64,000 bases of DNA from Mycobacterium celatum (GTDB lineage Bacteria > Actinomycetota > Actinomycetes > Mycobacteriales > Mycobacteriaceae), in the NCBI RefSeq assembly GCF_002101595.1, contig NZ_LQOM01000015.1, forward strand, positions 1 to 64,000, written 5' to 3'. This document shows positions 30,101-40,081 of this stretch, in pieces. The notes under the pieces were generated by a model, which was not told the DNA's origin, did no database searches, and saw only the letters and a program-made list of their open reading frames with translations. The translations under genes and the position numbers were made by a program. Each line of letters begins with the position of its first letter. Position 1 is the first letter of the stretch.

Positions 30101-30505
30101 GCGGTGGTGCTGGAGCTCTACGAACATCTCGTTGAGGCAAAAACCGGGCAACCGACGTTCTACACCGACTTTCCGACCTCCGTGTCGCCGTTGACCCGAC
30201 GGCATCGCAGCAAGCCAGGTGTCGCCGAACGCTGGGACCTCGTGGCGTGGGGTATCGAGCTGGGAACCGCGTACAGCGAGCTGACCGACCCGGTGGAGCA
30301 GCGGCGACGCCTGCAGGCACAGTCTCTGCTGGCGGCAGGCGGCGACCCGGAAGCGATGGAGCTCGACGAGGACTTCCTGCAGGCCATGGAATACGCGATG
30401 CCGCCGACCGGCGGGCTGGGCATGGGGGTCGACCGCGTCGTCATGCTGATCACCGGGCGCAGCATCCGCGAAACGCTGCCCTTCCCACTGGCAAAGCCCC
30501 GTTAA
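27191..30505 (+). CDS. lysX: Fused lysyltransferase / lysyl-tRNA synthetase LysX
   Basis: A 1104-residue membrane protein that makes lysyl-phosphatidylglycerol. The N-terminal third has about six transmembrane helices (residues 18-235), followed by an MprF-type transferase domain (about 250-560, [31 protein letters not shown] region). From about residue 620 there is a complete class II LysRS: OB fold, motif 2 [18 protein letters not shown] and motif 3 [15 protein letters not shown]. The fusion is characteristic of mycobacteria and confers resistance to cationic peptides. GTG at 27191 follows TATCCT by 8 nt, suggesting a leaderless mRNA. Confidence 0.95.
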   Translation: MTLTVHRSKSRPASRYHWVPAAAGWTVGVISTLSLLASVSPLVRWAIKVPREFINDYLFNFPDTSFAWSFVLALLAAALTARKRIAWWLLVLNLLLAAGWNIADLTTPDKSAVETIGENVGLAVHLSAIALLVLAYREFWAKVRRGALLKAAVTLVAGWAVGIALAWGLVELFPGSLKHDDRFFYVVDRVVGFALAGQGSFTGRPHIFLNDLFGLFGGLALIIAAIVLFRSQRAENALTGEDESAIRGLLELWGKNDSLGYFATRRDKSVIFAPSGRAAITYRVEVGVCLASGDPVGDPRAWPQVIDEWLQLCQTYGWAPGVMGASSQAAKAFREVGLNALELGDEAILHTADFKLSGPDMRAVRQAVTRARRAGLSVRIRRHRDISADEMAQLIKCADAWRDTETERGFSMALGRLGDPADGDCLLVEALHQHDRVVAMLSLVPWGQTGVSLDLMRRSPQSPNGTIELMVSELALNAEHLGINRISLNFAMFRSAFEQGAQLGAGPVARLWRGLLVFFSRWWQLETLYRSNMKYQPEWLPRYACYEEARLIPRVGVASVIAEGFLVLPFSRRNEQHTGHHPSVPPVLVETGLLHHDGSTPDVSSLRKVEASDVDAPRRRLPEQMRVRLAKLKKLQDSGIDAYPVGQPPSHTIAQALDVEDQSTVSVSGRVLRIRDFGGVLFAVLRDWSAEMQLLLDNSVLEQGRAGDFTTAIDLGDLVEVTGQMGFSKTGTRSLIVLRWRLIGKCLRPLPNKWTGLADPEARVRSRYVDLAINADSRELITARSSVLRAIRETLTAKGFLEVETPILQQVHGGATARPFVTHINTYDLDLYLRIAPELYLKRLCVGGVERVFELGRAFRNEGVDFSHNPEFTLLEAYQAHADYLTWVDGCRELIQAAAEAANGAPVVMRPRSDGGLEPVDISGVWPVKTVHEAVSEALGEQVDTGTELVKLRKLSDAAGIPYLPRWDAGAVVLELYEHLVEAKTGQPTFYTDFPTSVSPLTRRHRSKPGVAERWDLVAWGIELGTAYSELTDPVEQRRRLQAQSLLAAGGDPEAMELDEDFLQAMEYAMPPTGGLGMGVDRVVMLITGRSIRETLPFPLAKPR

Positions 30506-30555
30506 GGCCGCGTTTCACAGCTAGCCATCAGAAACACCGGTCAGGATGAGTCACA

Positions 30556-31980
30556 ATGGATTTTGTGACAGCTTCGACGACCAGCGTCGCCGCACCGCTG
30601 CTGGTCGGCCACCACACATCGTTGATGCACGGCTGGGTGCCGCTCGCGGTGCAGGCCGCCGCCGCGGTCGCGCTGGCGCTGGCCATCGGGTGGCGGTCGC
30701 GTCGTTGGCGTCTGGTGTGGCTGCCGGTGGCCGCCGCGGTGGGTGTCGCGGCGACGTGCTGGGCGTACTGGTACATCGCCGACGACGGTCTGGCCGGCGA
30801 GCCGGCGCCGCGCACGCTGTGGATGTGGATCGCGCTGACCGGCGCGGCCGCCGCCGTGCTGACGCTGGGCTGGCGAAGCGCACGCTGGTGGCGTCGCGGC
30901 GCATCGGTGGCTGCGGTACCGCTGTGCCTTCTGAGTTCGGCGCTGGCGCTCAACGGCTGGGTCGGCTATTTCCCGACCGTGCAGACCGCGTGGAACCAGC
31001 TCGCCGCTGGCCCGTTGCCCGATCAGACTGACGCGGCGGCCGTTACGGCGATGGCCGCCAAGGGCGCCCAGCCGCCGCGCGGCAGCGTGGTGCCGGTGAC
31101 GATCCCCGCCGACGCGTCACACTTCAAGCACCGCGGTGAGCTAGTGTATCTACCGCCGGCATGGTTCGCCGAACCACGGCCGGCGCTGCCGACGGTGATG
31201 ATGATCGGCGGCGAGTTCAACACCCCCGCCGACTGGCTGCGGGCCGGCAACGCTGTAAAGACCGTCGACGACTTCGCGGCCGCGCACGGCGGCAGCGCGC
31301 CGGTGCTGGTGTTCGTGGATTCCGGCGGCGCGTTCAACAACGACACCGAGTGCGTCAACGGCAGCCGGGGTAATGCCGCCGACCATTTGACCAAAGACGT
31401 TGTGCCCTTCATGGTTTCTCGGTTCGGCGTCAGCCCCGACCGCTCGAAATGGGGCATCGTGGGCTGGTCGATGGGTGGCACGTGCGCGGTCGACCTGACC
31501 GTGATGCATCCCGAGGAGTTCAGCGCATTCGTCGACATCGCCGGCGATCTGGGCCCCAACTCGGGAACCAAGGCGCAGACGATCGCCCGCCTGTTCGGCG
31601 GGGATGCGGCGGCCTGGGCGGCGTTCGATCCGACTCAGGTGATCACCAAACACGGCCGCTATCACGGGGTTTCGGGCTGGTTCGCGGTCAATTCCACGCC
31701 GCGTCGCGCCGTCACCGCGGTCGGCACCGGTACTCCCGGAGCCGATGATCGGGGCACCAATCCCAATGGCACCGCGGCGGCCGCCGAATCGCTGTGCACG
31801 CTCGGGCGGGCCCAGGGCATCGACTGTGCAGTGGTCGCCCAGCCCGGTAAACATGACTGGCCCTTCGCCGACCGGGTGTTCACAGCCGCGCTGCCGTGGT
31901 TGGCCGGCCAGCTGGGCACCCCCGAGGCGCCACGGATTCCGTTGCAGGCGGTGGCCGCTCCGCTCCCCGCCAACAGGTAA
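30556..31980 (+). CDS. Membrane-anchored alpha/beta hydrolase, esterase D-like (Rv1639c type)
   Basis: A 474-residue protein. Four hydrophobic segments occupy residues 20-135, followed by an extracytoplasmic hydrolase domain. The nucleophile elbow is GWSMGG (near residue 303), VMHPEEFSAFVDIAG follows it, and the catalytic His is probably in KHDWPFADRVF near the C terminus. The pattern resembles mycolyltransferase/esterase D proteins anchored to the membrane. ATG at 30556 is used; GTG at 30565 is an alternative. Substrate unknown. Confidence 0.82.
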   Translation: MDFVTASTTSVAAPLLVGHHTSLMHGWVPLAVQAAAAVALALAIGWRSRRWRLVWLPVAAAVGVAATCWAYWYIADDGLAGEPAPRTLWMWIALTGAAAAVLTLGWRSARWWRRGASVAAVPLCLLSSALALNGWVGYFPTVQTAWNQLAAGPLPDQTDAAAVTAMAAKGAQPPRGSVVPVTIPADASHFKHRGELVYLPPAWFAEPRPALPTVMMIGGEFNTPADWLRAGNAVKTVDDFAAAHGGSAPVLVFVDSGGAFNNDTECVNGSRGNAADHLTKDVVPFMVSRFGVSPDRSKWGIVGWSMGGTCAVDLTVMHPEEFSAFVDIAGDLGPNSGTKAQTIARLFGGDAAAWAAFDPTQVITKHGRYHGVSGWFAVNSTPRRAVTAVGTGTPGADDRGTNPNGTAAAAESLCTLGRAQGIDCAVVAQPGKHDWPFADRVFTAALPWLAGQLGTPEAPRIPLQAVAAPLPANR

Positions 31981-31990
31981 CCCACGGCCG

Positions 31991-32413
31991 ATGTCACCGA
32001 TCGCACGTATTCGCCGCGCGATATTCGCACGGCACTGCAATCCAGGGAGCGCGTGGACGCGCCGGGCCAGCACGCCGCTGGTGCTGGTGCCGGTGTGGAC
32101 GCGACGGTGAAGTCACGCGGCGATACTCGTTGTCTGGCTGGCGATCAACCCGGTCGCCTTCGGTAAGCCCGCCAACCACCGGAATTGGGCCACCCGCGCG
32201 ATGCTCGGCGAGGAAGCGGGGATTACCAACCGTCCGAAGGACTCCGCCGCGGCGGTCAGCGTCGTGACGTCCGTCGCGGCCGTCATCGCACTCTCGGCGG
32301 CGCGTCGGCATCGGCTCGCCGCAGCGGCGGTCGCCACCGCGGTACAGATGGCGCTGACACTCGTGTACTGGCAGCAGATGAATCGTTATCTGGATCGCAC
32401 GGGTAGCATGTAG
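31991..32413 (+). pseudogene. Interrupted small membrane protein gene (DUF6653-like)
   Basis: The frame starts with ATG at 31991 and reads FARHCNPGSAWTRRASTPL..VPVWTRR, then meets TGA at 32108-32110. In the same frame the reading continues as AILVVWLAINPVAFGKPANH and the rest of the protein to the stop at 32413, including two hydrophobic segments and the tail YWQQMNRYLD. The two halves together resemble a small DUF6653-type membrane protein, from memory of that family. Sequence at the join looks shortened, so a small deletion plus a stop is likely. A separate downstream product from ATG 32201 is possible. Confidence 0.6.
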
Positions 32414-32415
32414 CC

Positions 32416-32640
32416 ATGCCCGACGAGCCGGATACCGGATACGACGACTCCGGTGTCCCGACGTTCGAGTCGGTCCGCGAGAAGCTCGAGTCGCGGTACG
32501 GAACCTCCTCGGGCGCCGCCGAATTGGATGCCGAGACTGTGGAAGGCCGCAGCGTCGAGGAGCAGTACCGCGCTCGGCAACAGGCGGCTGCCGGGCGGTT
32601 GGCCGAGATCCGCCAATCGATGCATGAGGATGACCGCTGA
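32416..32640 (+). CDS. Small conserved acidic protein, function unknown
   Basis: A 74-residue acidic, probably helical protein: DDSGVPTFESVREKLESRYG, then AAELDAETVEGRSVEEQYRA and a charged C terminus. I recognise it as a small protein of mycobacteria and relatives but know no function. It starts 2 bp after the interrupted membrane gene. Its TGA overlaps a CTG codon that fits the N terminus of the next gene, suggesting former translational coupling. Confidence 0.7.
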   Translation: MPDEPDTGYDDSGVPTFESVREKLESRYGTSSGAAELDAETVEGRSVEEQYRARQQAAAGRLAEIRQSMHEDDR

Positions 32641-32672
32641 GAAGCTTCAGTGTCGCAGAGCGGCGGAACCGC

Positions 32673-33446
32673 TTGGCGCGCAGGCATTTCCTGTTGACTA
32701 AGAGTTCTGAATCAGTAGCGGCGATCACCGGCGCGCTGGTGGGTCTACATGCTACCGATCCGGCCACACCGTATTTATCGCTGTGGGCGCGCATACCAGG
32801 CTTCGTCACCGGCGACCTCGATACCGAGCTGTATCAGCAGCGTTCTGTGGTCAAGCATCTGGCGATGCGCCGCACACTGTGGGTGGTCAACGCCGAAGAC
32901 CTCGCGATGATTCAGCCGGCCGCCAGCGATCGAGTCGCGGCCAACGAGCGTCGTCGGCTCGTCGCCGATGTGCAAAAAGCCGGTGTCGCCCAAGATGGCG
33001 AAGGCTGGCTCGATGCGGCCTGCGCGGCGGTGCTGCGGCACCTGGCCGAGATTGGCGCCGAGGCAGTGGATCTGCACGGCAGTCCGGGCTTCGCGCTGGC
33101 TGACGACCTCGATCCCGAACCGGACACCGAACCGTGGTGCGCGCTGCTGCCCGGACTCGACCCCACCACGATGGGCTGGTCTCAGCGCGACTGGTATCTC
33201 GGCGGCCATCGCGAGCAGGTCTTCGACAGGAACGGCAACGCCGGTCCGACAGCATGGTGGCACGGCCGGGTGGTGGGCGGCTGGTCGCAGGATGCCGACG
33301 GCCGGGTTCAGCTGCAGCTTTTGGAAGATCCCGGCCGTGACGGGCGGCGGGCTCTGTCCAAGCGGGCCGATGTGCTGACCACCTGGCTGGACGGTGTGCG
33401 GATCCCCCCGCGCTTCCCCTCGCCGCTGTCGAAGGCTAGGCGCTGA
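32673..33446 (+). CDS. Shortened AlkZ-like winged-helix DNA glycosylase family protein
   Basis: A 257-residue frame with the N-terminal part of the HTH_42/AlkZ family ([32 protein letters not shown]) and its C-terminal part ([46 protein letters not shown]). Full-length relatives have about 370-390 residues. Here [11 protein letters not shown] is joined directly to [14 protein letters not shown], so about 100 residues of the middle are missing in frame. The only standard start is TTG 32673. Homology seems to continue upstream (RSFSVAERRNR) to a CTG at 32637. It may be a non-functional remnant. Confidence 0.65.
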   Translation: MARRHFLLTKSSESVAAITGALVGLHATDPATPYLSLWARIPGFVTGDLDTELYQQRSVVKHLAMRRTLWVVNAEDLAMIQPAASDRVAANERRRLVADVQKAGVAQDGEGWLDAACAAVLRHLAEIGAEAVDLHGSPGFALADDLDPEPDTEPWCALLPGLDPTTMGWSQRDWYLGGHREQVFDRNGNAGPTAWWHGRVVGGWSQDADGRVQLQLLEDPGRDGRRALSKRADVLTTWLDGVRIPPRFPSPLSKARR

Positions 33447-36336
33447 CCCGTCTCCGGCCGGGCTTCCGGGACCGGACGGGCGGCACACCGAGCGTCTCGG
33501 CCAGGAACTTGCCGGTGTAGCTTTCCGGCACGGCCGCAACATCTTCCGGGGTACCCTCGGCGACGACGGTGCCGCCTTCGGCGCCACCCTCGGGACCCAG
33601 GTCGATGATCCAATCCGACGTCTTGATCACGTCCAGGTTGTGCTCGATGACGATCACCGTATTGCCCTTGTCGACAAGACCATTGAGCACATTGAGTAGT
33701 TTGCGGATGTCGTCGAAGTGCAGGCCGGTGGTGGGCTCGTCGAGGATGTAAACCGTGCGGCCGGTGGAACGCTTCTGCAGTTCGGAGGCGAGCTTCACCC
33801 GCTGCGCCTCGCCGCCGGACAGCGTCGGCGCCGGCTGCCCGAGCCGCACATAGCCCAGCCCCACGTCGACCAGCGTGCGCAGATAACGGTGGATGCCGGT
33901 GATCGGCTCGAAGAACTCCGCCGCCTCCTCGATCGACATGTCCAGCACCTCGGAGATGGTCTTGCCCTTGTAGTGCACCTCGAGGGTTTCCCGGTTGTAA
34001 CGCGCACCGTGGCACACCTCGCACGGCACATACACATCCGGCAGGAAGTTCATCTCGATCTTGATGGTGCCGTCACCCGAACAGGCTTCGCAGCGGCCGC
34101 CTTTGACGTTGAACGAGAACCGACCCGGCTGGTAACCACGCACCTTGGCCTCCGTGGTGGCGGCGAACAGCGTGCGGATCTTGTCGAACACCCCGGTGTA
34201 GGTGGCCGGGTTGGACCGCGGGGTACGTCCGATCGGCGACTGGTCAACCCGCACCAACTTGTCGACGTGGTCGAGGCCGGTGACCCGGGTGTGCCGGCCC
34301 GGCACCTGGCGGGCGCCGTTGAGCTTGTTGGCGAGCACCGCGGCCAGGATGTCGTTGACCAGCGTCGACTTTCCGGAACCGGACACCCCGGTCACCGAGG
34401 TCAGCACCCCGAGCGGGAACGCGACGTCGATCTCACGCAGGTTGTGTTCGCGCGCCCCGACCACCGTCAGCCGCCGGCGCTTGTCGACCGGCCGCCGGAT
34501 CGCCGGCGTCTCAATGCTTTCCGCACCGGACAGGTAGGCACCGGTGATCGAGTTCTTGTTGCGCAGCAACTCGTCGTAGGTCCCGCTGTGCACGATCTGC
34601 CCGCCGTGCTCACCGGCGGCCGGGCCGATGTCGACGATCCAGTCGGCATGAGCAATGGTGTCCTGATCGTGCTCGACCACGATCAGCGTGTTGCCCAAAT
34701 CCCTTAGCCGGGTGAGAGTTTCGATGAGCCGACGGTTGTCGCGCTGGTGCAGGCCGATCGACGGCTCGTCGAGCACGTAGAGCACGCCGACCAGCCCCGA
34801 GCCGATCTGGGTGGCCAACCGGATGCGCTGCGCCTCGCCGCCGGACAGCGTGGCCGCGGCCCGCGACAGCGACAGGTACTCCAGCCCGACGTCGAGCAGA
34901 AAGCCCAGCCGCGACTGGATTTCTTTGAGCACTTGCCCGGCGATGGCCTGTTCGCGCGGGCCGAGGGTCAGCGCATTCAAAAAGTCCGAGCAGTCCGAGA
35001 TCGACAGCTCGCAGACCTCGGCGATGGATTTCTTGCCGCGCTTCCCCGCCAGCGTCACCGCAAGAATCTCCGGCTTGAGCCGTGTCCCCTCGCACTCCGG
35101 GCACGGCACGTCGCGCATGAAGCCCTCGTAGCGCTCCTTCATCATCTCGGACTCGGTCTGGTCCATCTTGCGTTGCAGGAACGCCAGCACGCCTTCGAAG
35201 TCGGCGTAGTAGGAGCGGGTGCGCCCGTACCGGTTGCGGTAGCGCACGTGCACCTGCTCGTCACAGCCCTCCAGGATCGCCTTGCGGGCCTTGGCCGGCA
35301 GTTTGCGCCACGGGGTGTCGACGTCGAAGCCCATCGACTCGCCGAGGCCGGCCATCATCCGGGTGAAGTACTCCGCGGTGTGGCCCATCGACCACGGCGC
35401 CACCGCGCCTTCGGCCAGGGTGAGCTCCGGGTCAGGGACAACCAGGTCGGGGTCGACCTCCTTGCGGATGCCCAGGCCGCTGCACTCCGGGCAGGCGCCA
35501 TAGGGTGAGTTGAACGAAAACGACCGCGGCTCAAGGTCGTCCACGCCCAGGGAATGCCCGTTGGGGCAGGCCAGCTTCTCGGAGAACCGCTGTTCGCGGT
35601 TGTGCGCGTCGTGTTCGTGGTCGACGAACTCCAGCACGACGATGCCGTCGGCCAGATTTAGCGCGGTCTCCACCGAATCGGTGAGCCGCTGCTTGGCGCT
35701 GGACTTGACGGTCAGCCGGTCGACCACGACCTCGATGTCGTGCTTCTCCTGCTTCTTCAGCTTCGGCGGGTCGGTCAGCGGATGCACGACGCCGTCGACC
35801 CGGACCCGGCTGTAGCCCTGGCTGTTGAGCTTCTCGAACAGGTCGACGAACTCGCCCTTGCGGGTGCGCACCACCGGCGCCAGCACCTGGAAGCGGGTGC
35901 CCTCCGGCATGGCCAGCACCTGGTCGACGATTTGCTGCGGGGTCTGGCGGGCGATGCGATGCCCGCAGACCGGGCAGTGCGGGGTGCCAGCCCGGGCGTA
36001 CAACAGCCGCAGGTAGTCGTAGACCTCGGTGATGGTGCCGACGGTCGACCGCGGGTTGCGGTTGGTCGACTTCTGGTCGATGGACACTGCCGGGGAGAGG
36101 CCCTCGATGAAGTCGACGTCGGGCTTGTCCATCTGGCCGAGGAATTGGCGGGCGTATGCCGACAGCGATTCCACGTAGCGCCGCTGCCCCTCGGCGAAGA
36201 TCGTGTCGAACGCCAGCGAAGACTTCCCGGACCCGGACAGGCCGGTGAAGACGATCAACGCGTCGCGCGGCAAATCAAGATCGACGCTGCGCAGGTTGTG
36301 CTCACGCGCACCTTTGACGATCAGCCGGTCACTCAT
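33436..36336 (-). CDS. uvrA: Excinuclease ABC subunit A
   Basis: A 966-residue damage-recognition ATPase of nucleotide excision repair. Two ABC modules are present: Walker [10 protein letters not shown] (about 32-40) and GVSGSGKST (about 650), each with a signature LSGGEAQR and Walker [10 protein letters not shown] / LDEPTTGLH. Zinc-binding pairs CPVCGH, CPECSG, CPECEG and CEACSGDG are visible. Its 3' end overlaps the convergent AlkZ-like gene by 11 bp. The region between its start and the next gene on the plus strand is only 47 bp. Confidence 0.98.
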   Translation of the reverse strand: MSDRLIVKGAREHNLRSVDLDLPRDALIVFTGLSGSGKSSLAFDTIFAEGQRRYVESLSAYARQFLGQMDKPDVDFIEGLSPAVSIDQKSTNRNPRSTVGTITEVYDYLRLLYARAGTPHCPVCGHRIARQTPQQIVDQVLAMPEGTRFQVLAPVVRTRKGEFVDLFEKLNSQGYSRVRVDGVVHPLTDPPKLKKQEKHDIEVVVDRLTVKSSAKQRLTDSVETALNLADGIVVLEFVDHEHDAHNREQRFSEKLACPNGHSLGVDDLEPRSFSFNSPYGACPECSGLGIRKEVDPDLVVPDPELTLAEGAVAPWSMGHTAEYFTRMMAGLGESMGFDVDTPWRKLPAKARKAILEGCDEQVHVRYRNRYGRTRSYYADFEGVLAFLQRKMDQTESEMMKERYEGFMRDVPCPECEGTRLKPEILAVTLAGKRGKKSIAEVCELSISDCSDFLNALTLGPREQAIAGQVLKEIQSRLGFLLDVGLEYLSLSRAAATLSGGEAQRIRLATQIGSGLVGVLYVLDEPSIGLHQRDNRRLIETLTRLRDLGNTLIVVEHDQDTIAHADWIVDIGPAAGEHGGQIVHSGTYDELLRNKNSITGAYLSGAESIETPAIRRPVDKRRRLTVVGAREHNLREIDVAFPLGVLTSVTGVSGSGKSTLVNDILAAVLANKLNGARQVPGRHTRVTGLDHVDKLVRVDQSPIGRTPRSNPATYTGVFDKIRTLFAATTEAKVRGYQPGRFSFNVKGGRCEACSGDGTIKIEMNFLPDVYVPCEVCHGARYNRETLEVHYKGKTISEVLDMSIEEAAEFFEPITGIHRYLRTLVDVGLGYVRLGQPAPTLSGGEAQRVKLASELQKRSTGRTVYILDEPTTGLHFDDIRKLLNVLNGLVDKGNTVIVIEHNLDVIKTSDWIIDLGPEGGAEGGTVVAEGTPEDVAAVPESYTGKFLAETLGVPPVRSRKPGRRRVSA

Positions 36337-36383
36337 CGTTTCCCATGCTAGGTGTCGGTACCGACAGCAGTACCGTGGCGCCT

Positions 36384-37055
36384 ATGAAGATCGTCGACGA
36401 CAACTACACCGGACACGTGGAGCCGGGCACCGCCGCACGGCGGACCCTGCCCGGCGCGACGATAGTGAAGGCGTCGGTCGGCCCGATGGACAACAACGCC
36501 TACCTGGTGACGTGTGCCCAAACCGGGGAAACCCTGCTGATCGACGCCGCCAACGACGCCGACCTACTCATCGACCTGGTGCGACGCTCCGCGCCGAAGG
36601 TGTCGCTGATCGTCACCAGCCACCAGCACTTCGACCACTGGCAGGCGCTGCAAGCACTGGCCGAGGCAACTGGCGCCCCCACCGCCGCGCACGAAATCGA
36701 CGCCGAGGCGCTGCCGGTCAAGCCGGACCGGCTGCTCAAGGGCGGCGACACCGTGCAAGTCGGAAACATGTCGTTCGATGTCATCCACCTGCGCGGCCAC
36801 ACGCCCGGCTCGATCGCGCTGGCCCTCGACGGGGTCGGCGACGCCACCCAGTTGTTCACCGGCGACTGCCTGTTTCCCGGCGGAGTCGGAAAGACATGGC
36901 AGCCCGGCGATTTCGAGCAGCTGCTCGACGACGTCACCACGCGGGTATTCGACGTCTACGACGATTCGACCGTCGTCTATCCCGGCCACGGCGACGACAC
37001 CACGCTGGGCGCCGAACGACCCCACCTGGGCGAGTGGAAGACGCGCGGCTGGTAA
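36384..37055 (+). CDS. Metallo-beta-lactamase fold hydrolase (Rv1637c type)
   Basis: A 223-residue protein of the glyoxalase II-like MBL family. The metal motif is TSHQHFDHW (HxHxDH variant with Gln), with HTPGS and a GD in TGDCLFPGG as further ligands, and YPGHGDDTTLG near the end. I chose ATG 36384 because TACCGT lies 7 nt upstream, a leaderless arrangement; ATG 36345 would overlap the uvrA start region. Substrate unknown. Confidence 0.87.
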   Translation: MKIVDDNYTGHVEPGTAARRTLPGATIVKASVGPMDNNAYLVTCAQTGETLLIDAANDADLLIDLVRRSAPKVSLIVTSHQHFDHWQALQALAEATGAPTAAHEIDAEALPVKPDRLLKGGDTVQVGNMSFDVIHLRGHTPGSIALALDGVGDATQLFTGDCLFPGGVGKTWQPGDFEQLLDDVTTRVFDVYDDSTVVYPGHGDDTTLGAERPHLGEWKTRGW

Positions 37056-37097
37056 TCAACCACGCGAAACGCGCTGCAGCGCCTAAGCTTAAGCGCG

Positions 37098-38597
37098 ATG
37101 AGGGTGGGTATCGACTTCGGCACAACGCACACGGTCGCGGCGGTCGTCGACCGCGGCAACTACCCCGTGGCGTCGTTCGACGGGTCGGACACCTGGCCGT
37201 CGCTCATCGCCGCCAACGAGGACGGCGAACTGCGCTTCGGTTTGGATGCGGCCGCGGTGCGCCACCAGCCCGGCTGGTCGGTGCTGCGCTCGTTCAAGCG
37301 GCTGCTCGGCGACGCCGGGCCCCGTACCACGGTCGAGCTGGCCGGGCGCCGCTACCGGCTTGCCGACCTGTTCGCCGGCTTTCTGACCCAGCTGAAAACG
37401 GATCTGCAGCACCGCTCCAACGTCGACCTAACACCGGGCGAGCGGATCGAGGCCGCAATCAGCGTCCCGGCCAACGCATCGAGCGCCCAACGCTTCTTGA
37501 CCCTCGATGCATTCGCGCAGGCGGGCTTCGAGGTCATCGCGCTGCTCAACGAGCCGTCGGCGGCGGGCTTCGAGTATGCCCACCGCTACCGCTCGACGAT
37601 CACCGCCAAGCGCGAGTATGTACTGATCTACGACCTCGGCGGCGGAACCTTCGACGCATCGCTGTTGAAGATGACCGGCCAGCTCAACGAGGTCGTCACC
37701 AGCGAGGGCATCCAGCGCCTCGGCGGCGACGACTTCGACGAGGCAATCCTCGAGCTCGTCCGCAACGGCGCCACACTCCACCGGCTGGACGCCGCCGCCC
37801 GAGACCTGCTGCTCGAGGAGTGCACCAGCCGCAAGGAGGCAGTCGGCCCGAACACCCGTCGCTTCCTGGTCGATCTCGAGGCGGTCGGCAAGCCGCCGTT
37901 CTCCTGCCCGATCGACGACGTGTACGCGGCCTGCGCGCCGCTGGTCGACAAGACCATGACGGCCCTGTCGCACGTGCTGGAGACCCTCGACTGGTCGGAG
38001 GTGGCCGGCATCTACGTGGTGGGCGGGGCGGGCAGCTTCCCGCTGGTCGCCCGCATGCTGCGCGCGGCGTTCGACGAGAAGCGCGTCAAACGCTCACCGC
38101 ACCCGTTCGCCGCGACCGCGATCGGCCTCGCCGCCTTCCTCGACAAGGAAGCGGGATTCGTGCTGTCCGACCGTCTTTCGCGACATTTCGGCGTCTTTCG
38201 TGAGGCGCACGCCGGCGAAGATGTCAGCTTCGACCCGATCGTGTCGAAGGGCGTCCAGCTGCCCACCGACGGCCAGCCGCCGCTCGTCGTCACGCGCAGC
38301 TACCGCGCGGCGCACAACATCGGGCACTTCCGGTTCGTGGAGTGCAGCCGGCTGCGCGACGGCCACCCCGACGGCGACGTCACCCCCTACGATCCGGTCT
38401 TCTTCCCGTTCGACCCGGAGCTCGACGACGAACCCGACCTGTGGCGCCGGCCGGTCAGTCGGCGCGACGATGGACCCGACGTCGAGGAGCGCTACGTCGT
38501 CACACCGGGCGGCGCCGTCGAAGTCACCCTCACCACGCGGCCGGACCGGGTGACGCGGACGTTCCGGCTGGCGCGCCACGGCCTCGCCAGCGCGTGA
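37098..38597 (+). CDS. Hsp70-like ATPase without substrate-binding lid
   Basis: A 499-residue actin-fold ATPase. Phosphate 1 motif is GIDFGTTHT (residues 4-12), the central block is NEPSAAGFEY, phosphate 2 is DLGGGTFDAS, and the adenosine motif is VVGGAGSFPLV. After the roughly 380-residue ATPase domain comes a short beta-rich tail (to 499) that lacks the DnaK substrate-binding signatures. The stop overlaps the next gene (GTGA), so it is translationally coupled to an Lnt-like membrane enzyme. I do not recall it at this locus in M. tuberculosis. Role unknown. Confidence 0.85.
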   Translation: MRVGIDFGTTHTVAAVVDRGNYPVASFDGSDTWPSLIAANEDGELRFGLDAAAVRHQPGWSVLRSFKRLLGDAGPRTTVELAGRRYRLADLFAGFLTQLKTDLQHRSNVDLTPGERIEAAISVPANASSAQRFLTLDAFAQAGFEVIALLNEPSAAGFEYAHRYRSTITAKREYVLIYDLGGGTFDASLLKMTGQLNEVVTSEGIQRLGGDDFDEAILELVRNGATLHRLDAAARDLLLEECTSRKEAVGPNTRRFLVDLEAVGKPPFSCPIDDVYAACAPLVDKTMTALSHVLETLDWSEVAGIYVVGGAGSFPLVARMLRAAFDEKRVKRSPHPFAATAIGLAAFLDKEAGFVLSDRLSRHFGVFREAHAGEDVSFDPIVSKGVQLPTDGQPPLVVTRSYRAAHNIGHFRFVECSRLRDGHPDGDVTPYDPVFFPFDPELDDEPDLWRRPVSRRDDGPDVEERYVVTPGGAVEVTLTTRPDRVTRTFRLARHGLASA

Positions 38598-40081
38598 GAC
38601 TCCGCCGGCGCCTGCCCGGCTGGGCGGCGGCGCTGGTTGCCGGTGCGTTGCCGGCGCTCGCCTTCCCGGCGCCGTCCTGGTGGTGGCTGGCCTGGTTTGC
38701 GCTGGTGCCGCTGCTGCTCGTCGTGCGCGCCGCGCCGACGGCGGTCGACGCCGCCGTCCGGGCGTGGTGTGGCCTGGCCGGCTACGTGGTGAGCACCCAA
38801 TACTGGCTGCTGCCGACGAGTGGGCTGGCGCTGGTGTTGCTGGCCGCCGGGGTGGGCGCGTTGTGGCTGCCGTGGGGCTGGGCGGCCCACCGGCTGTTGT
38901 CGCGATCGCCGCTCGCCGCGGCGCTCGTCCTACCCAGTGCGTGGGTGGCGGGCGAGGCGGTGCGGTCCTTGCCCGGTCTGGGCGGTCCGTGGGCTGCGCT
39001 GGGCGCCTCGCAGTGGAACCAGCCCGCGACGGCGGCCTCGGCGGCCGTCGGCGGCATGTGGCTGACAAGCTTCCTGATCGTCGCGGTGAACACGGCGATC
39101 GCCGGTGTGATTCTGCAGCGGCGCCGCGCGGTCCCCCTGGTCACGGCAGTGTGCGCAGGCCTCGGCCCAGCCTGGTTCGTGCTGGGGCCGGCGCCTACGG
39201 CGGGCGCGACGGCACGGGTGGCGCTGGTGCAGCCGGGTGTCGTCGACTACTCCGCCGCCCGGCAAGCAGCCTCCGAAGCGTTGACCGCAACGCTGGCGGA
39301 CCGGCACCTTGACCTCGTCGTCTGGGGCGAGAGCAGCGTCGGTGCCGATCCGGCCACCCACCCCGACGTGGCGCGGCGGCTGACCGAACTGTCCCGGCGG
39401 GTCGGCGCCTACCTGCTGGTCAACGTCGACGCCCCCGCTCCGGGCGGCGGGATCTACAAGTCATCGGTGTTGGTCGGGCCCACCGGATTGCTGGGTTTCT
39501 ACCGCAAGACCCGGCTGGTGCCGTTCGGCGAGTACGTGCCGCTGCGCCCGATGCTCGGCTGGTTCACCCGCCACACCAAGGCTGCCGGCGAGGACCGGCG
39601 TCGCGGCGACGGACCGGTGGTGCTGCACGCCGGCTCACTCGCACTCGGGCCGTTGATCAGTTTCGAAGCGGTCTTCCCCGACCTCCCGCGCCGCGAGGTT
39701 CAACGCGGCGCCGAGCTGCTCGCCTACCAGACGTCGACGTCGACGTTTCAGGGCAGCTGGGCCCAGCCGCAGTTGGCGGCGACGGTGGCGATGCGCGCGA
39801 TCGAAGTGGGCCATCCGGCGGTGCATGCCGGATTGTCCGGCGACAGCGCGGTTTTCGACGCGCGCGGCCGGATACTCGCCTGGCGTTCGTCGAGCTATCG
39901 CGGTGTGGTCGTCGTCGACGTTCCGCTCGGATCGAACATCACTGTGTACCAACGGCTGGGCGATTGGCTGCCGACATTGGCATTTGCGATCCTCGCCGGC
40001 GCCGGAGTCGTGGCTATCGTGCGGTCGCGCGGCTCAAGGAGTGGTGTGCACGATCAACACGTCGACCTTGGCCCGCCGTGA
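38594..40081 (+). CDS. Apolipoprotein N-acyltransferase homologue with Cys-to-Ser change
   Basis: A 495-residue membrane protein with about seven helices (residues 10-200) and a nitrilase-like extracytoplasmic domain. The Lnt triad is Glu-Lys-Cys. Here Glu246 (WGESSVG) and Lys305 (YRKTRLVPFGEYVP) are present, but the nucleophile position reads LISFEAVFP, so Cys is replaced by Ser356. Activity is therefore doubtful or altered; I recall a similar change in a second Lnt homologue of M. bovis BCG. GTG at 38594 overlaps the Hsp70-like stop. Its 3' end overlaps the convergent Usp gene by 48 bp. Confidence 0.88.
   Translation: MRLRRRLPGWAAALVAGALPALAFPAPSWWWLAWFALVPLLLVVRAAPTAVDAAVRAWCGLAGYVVSTQYWLLPTSGLALVLLAAGVGALWLPWGWAAHRLLSRSPLAAALVLPSAWVAGEAVRSLPGLGGPWAALGASQWNQPATAASAAVGGMWLTSFLIVAVNTAIAGVILQRRRAVPLVTAVCAGLGPAWFVLGPAPTAGATARVALVQPGVVDYSAARQAASEALTATLADRHLDLVVWGESSVGADPATHPDVARRLTELSRRVGAYLLVNVDAPAPGGGIYKSSVLVGPTGLLGFYRKTRLVPFGEYVPLRPMLGWFTRHTKAAGEDRRRGDGPVVLHAGSLALGPLISFEAVFPDLPRREVQRGAELLAYQTSTSTFQGSWAQPQLAATVAMRAIEVGHPAVHAGLSGDSAVFDARGRILAWRSSSYRGVVVVDVPLGSNITVYQRLGDWLPTLAFAILAGAGVVAIVRSRGSRSGVHDQHVDLGPP

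Noticed and set aside
27191..30505. Possible assembly fusion of mprF and lysS
   Set aside because: The fusion is the known LysX architecture of mycobacteria, with a continuous frame and complete motifs in both parts.
31991..33446. Mobile element responsible for the gene decay
   Set aside because: No transposase, terminal repeats or target duplications are visible; the lesions look like a point mutation and simple deletions.
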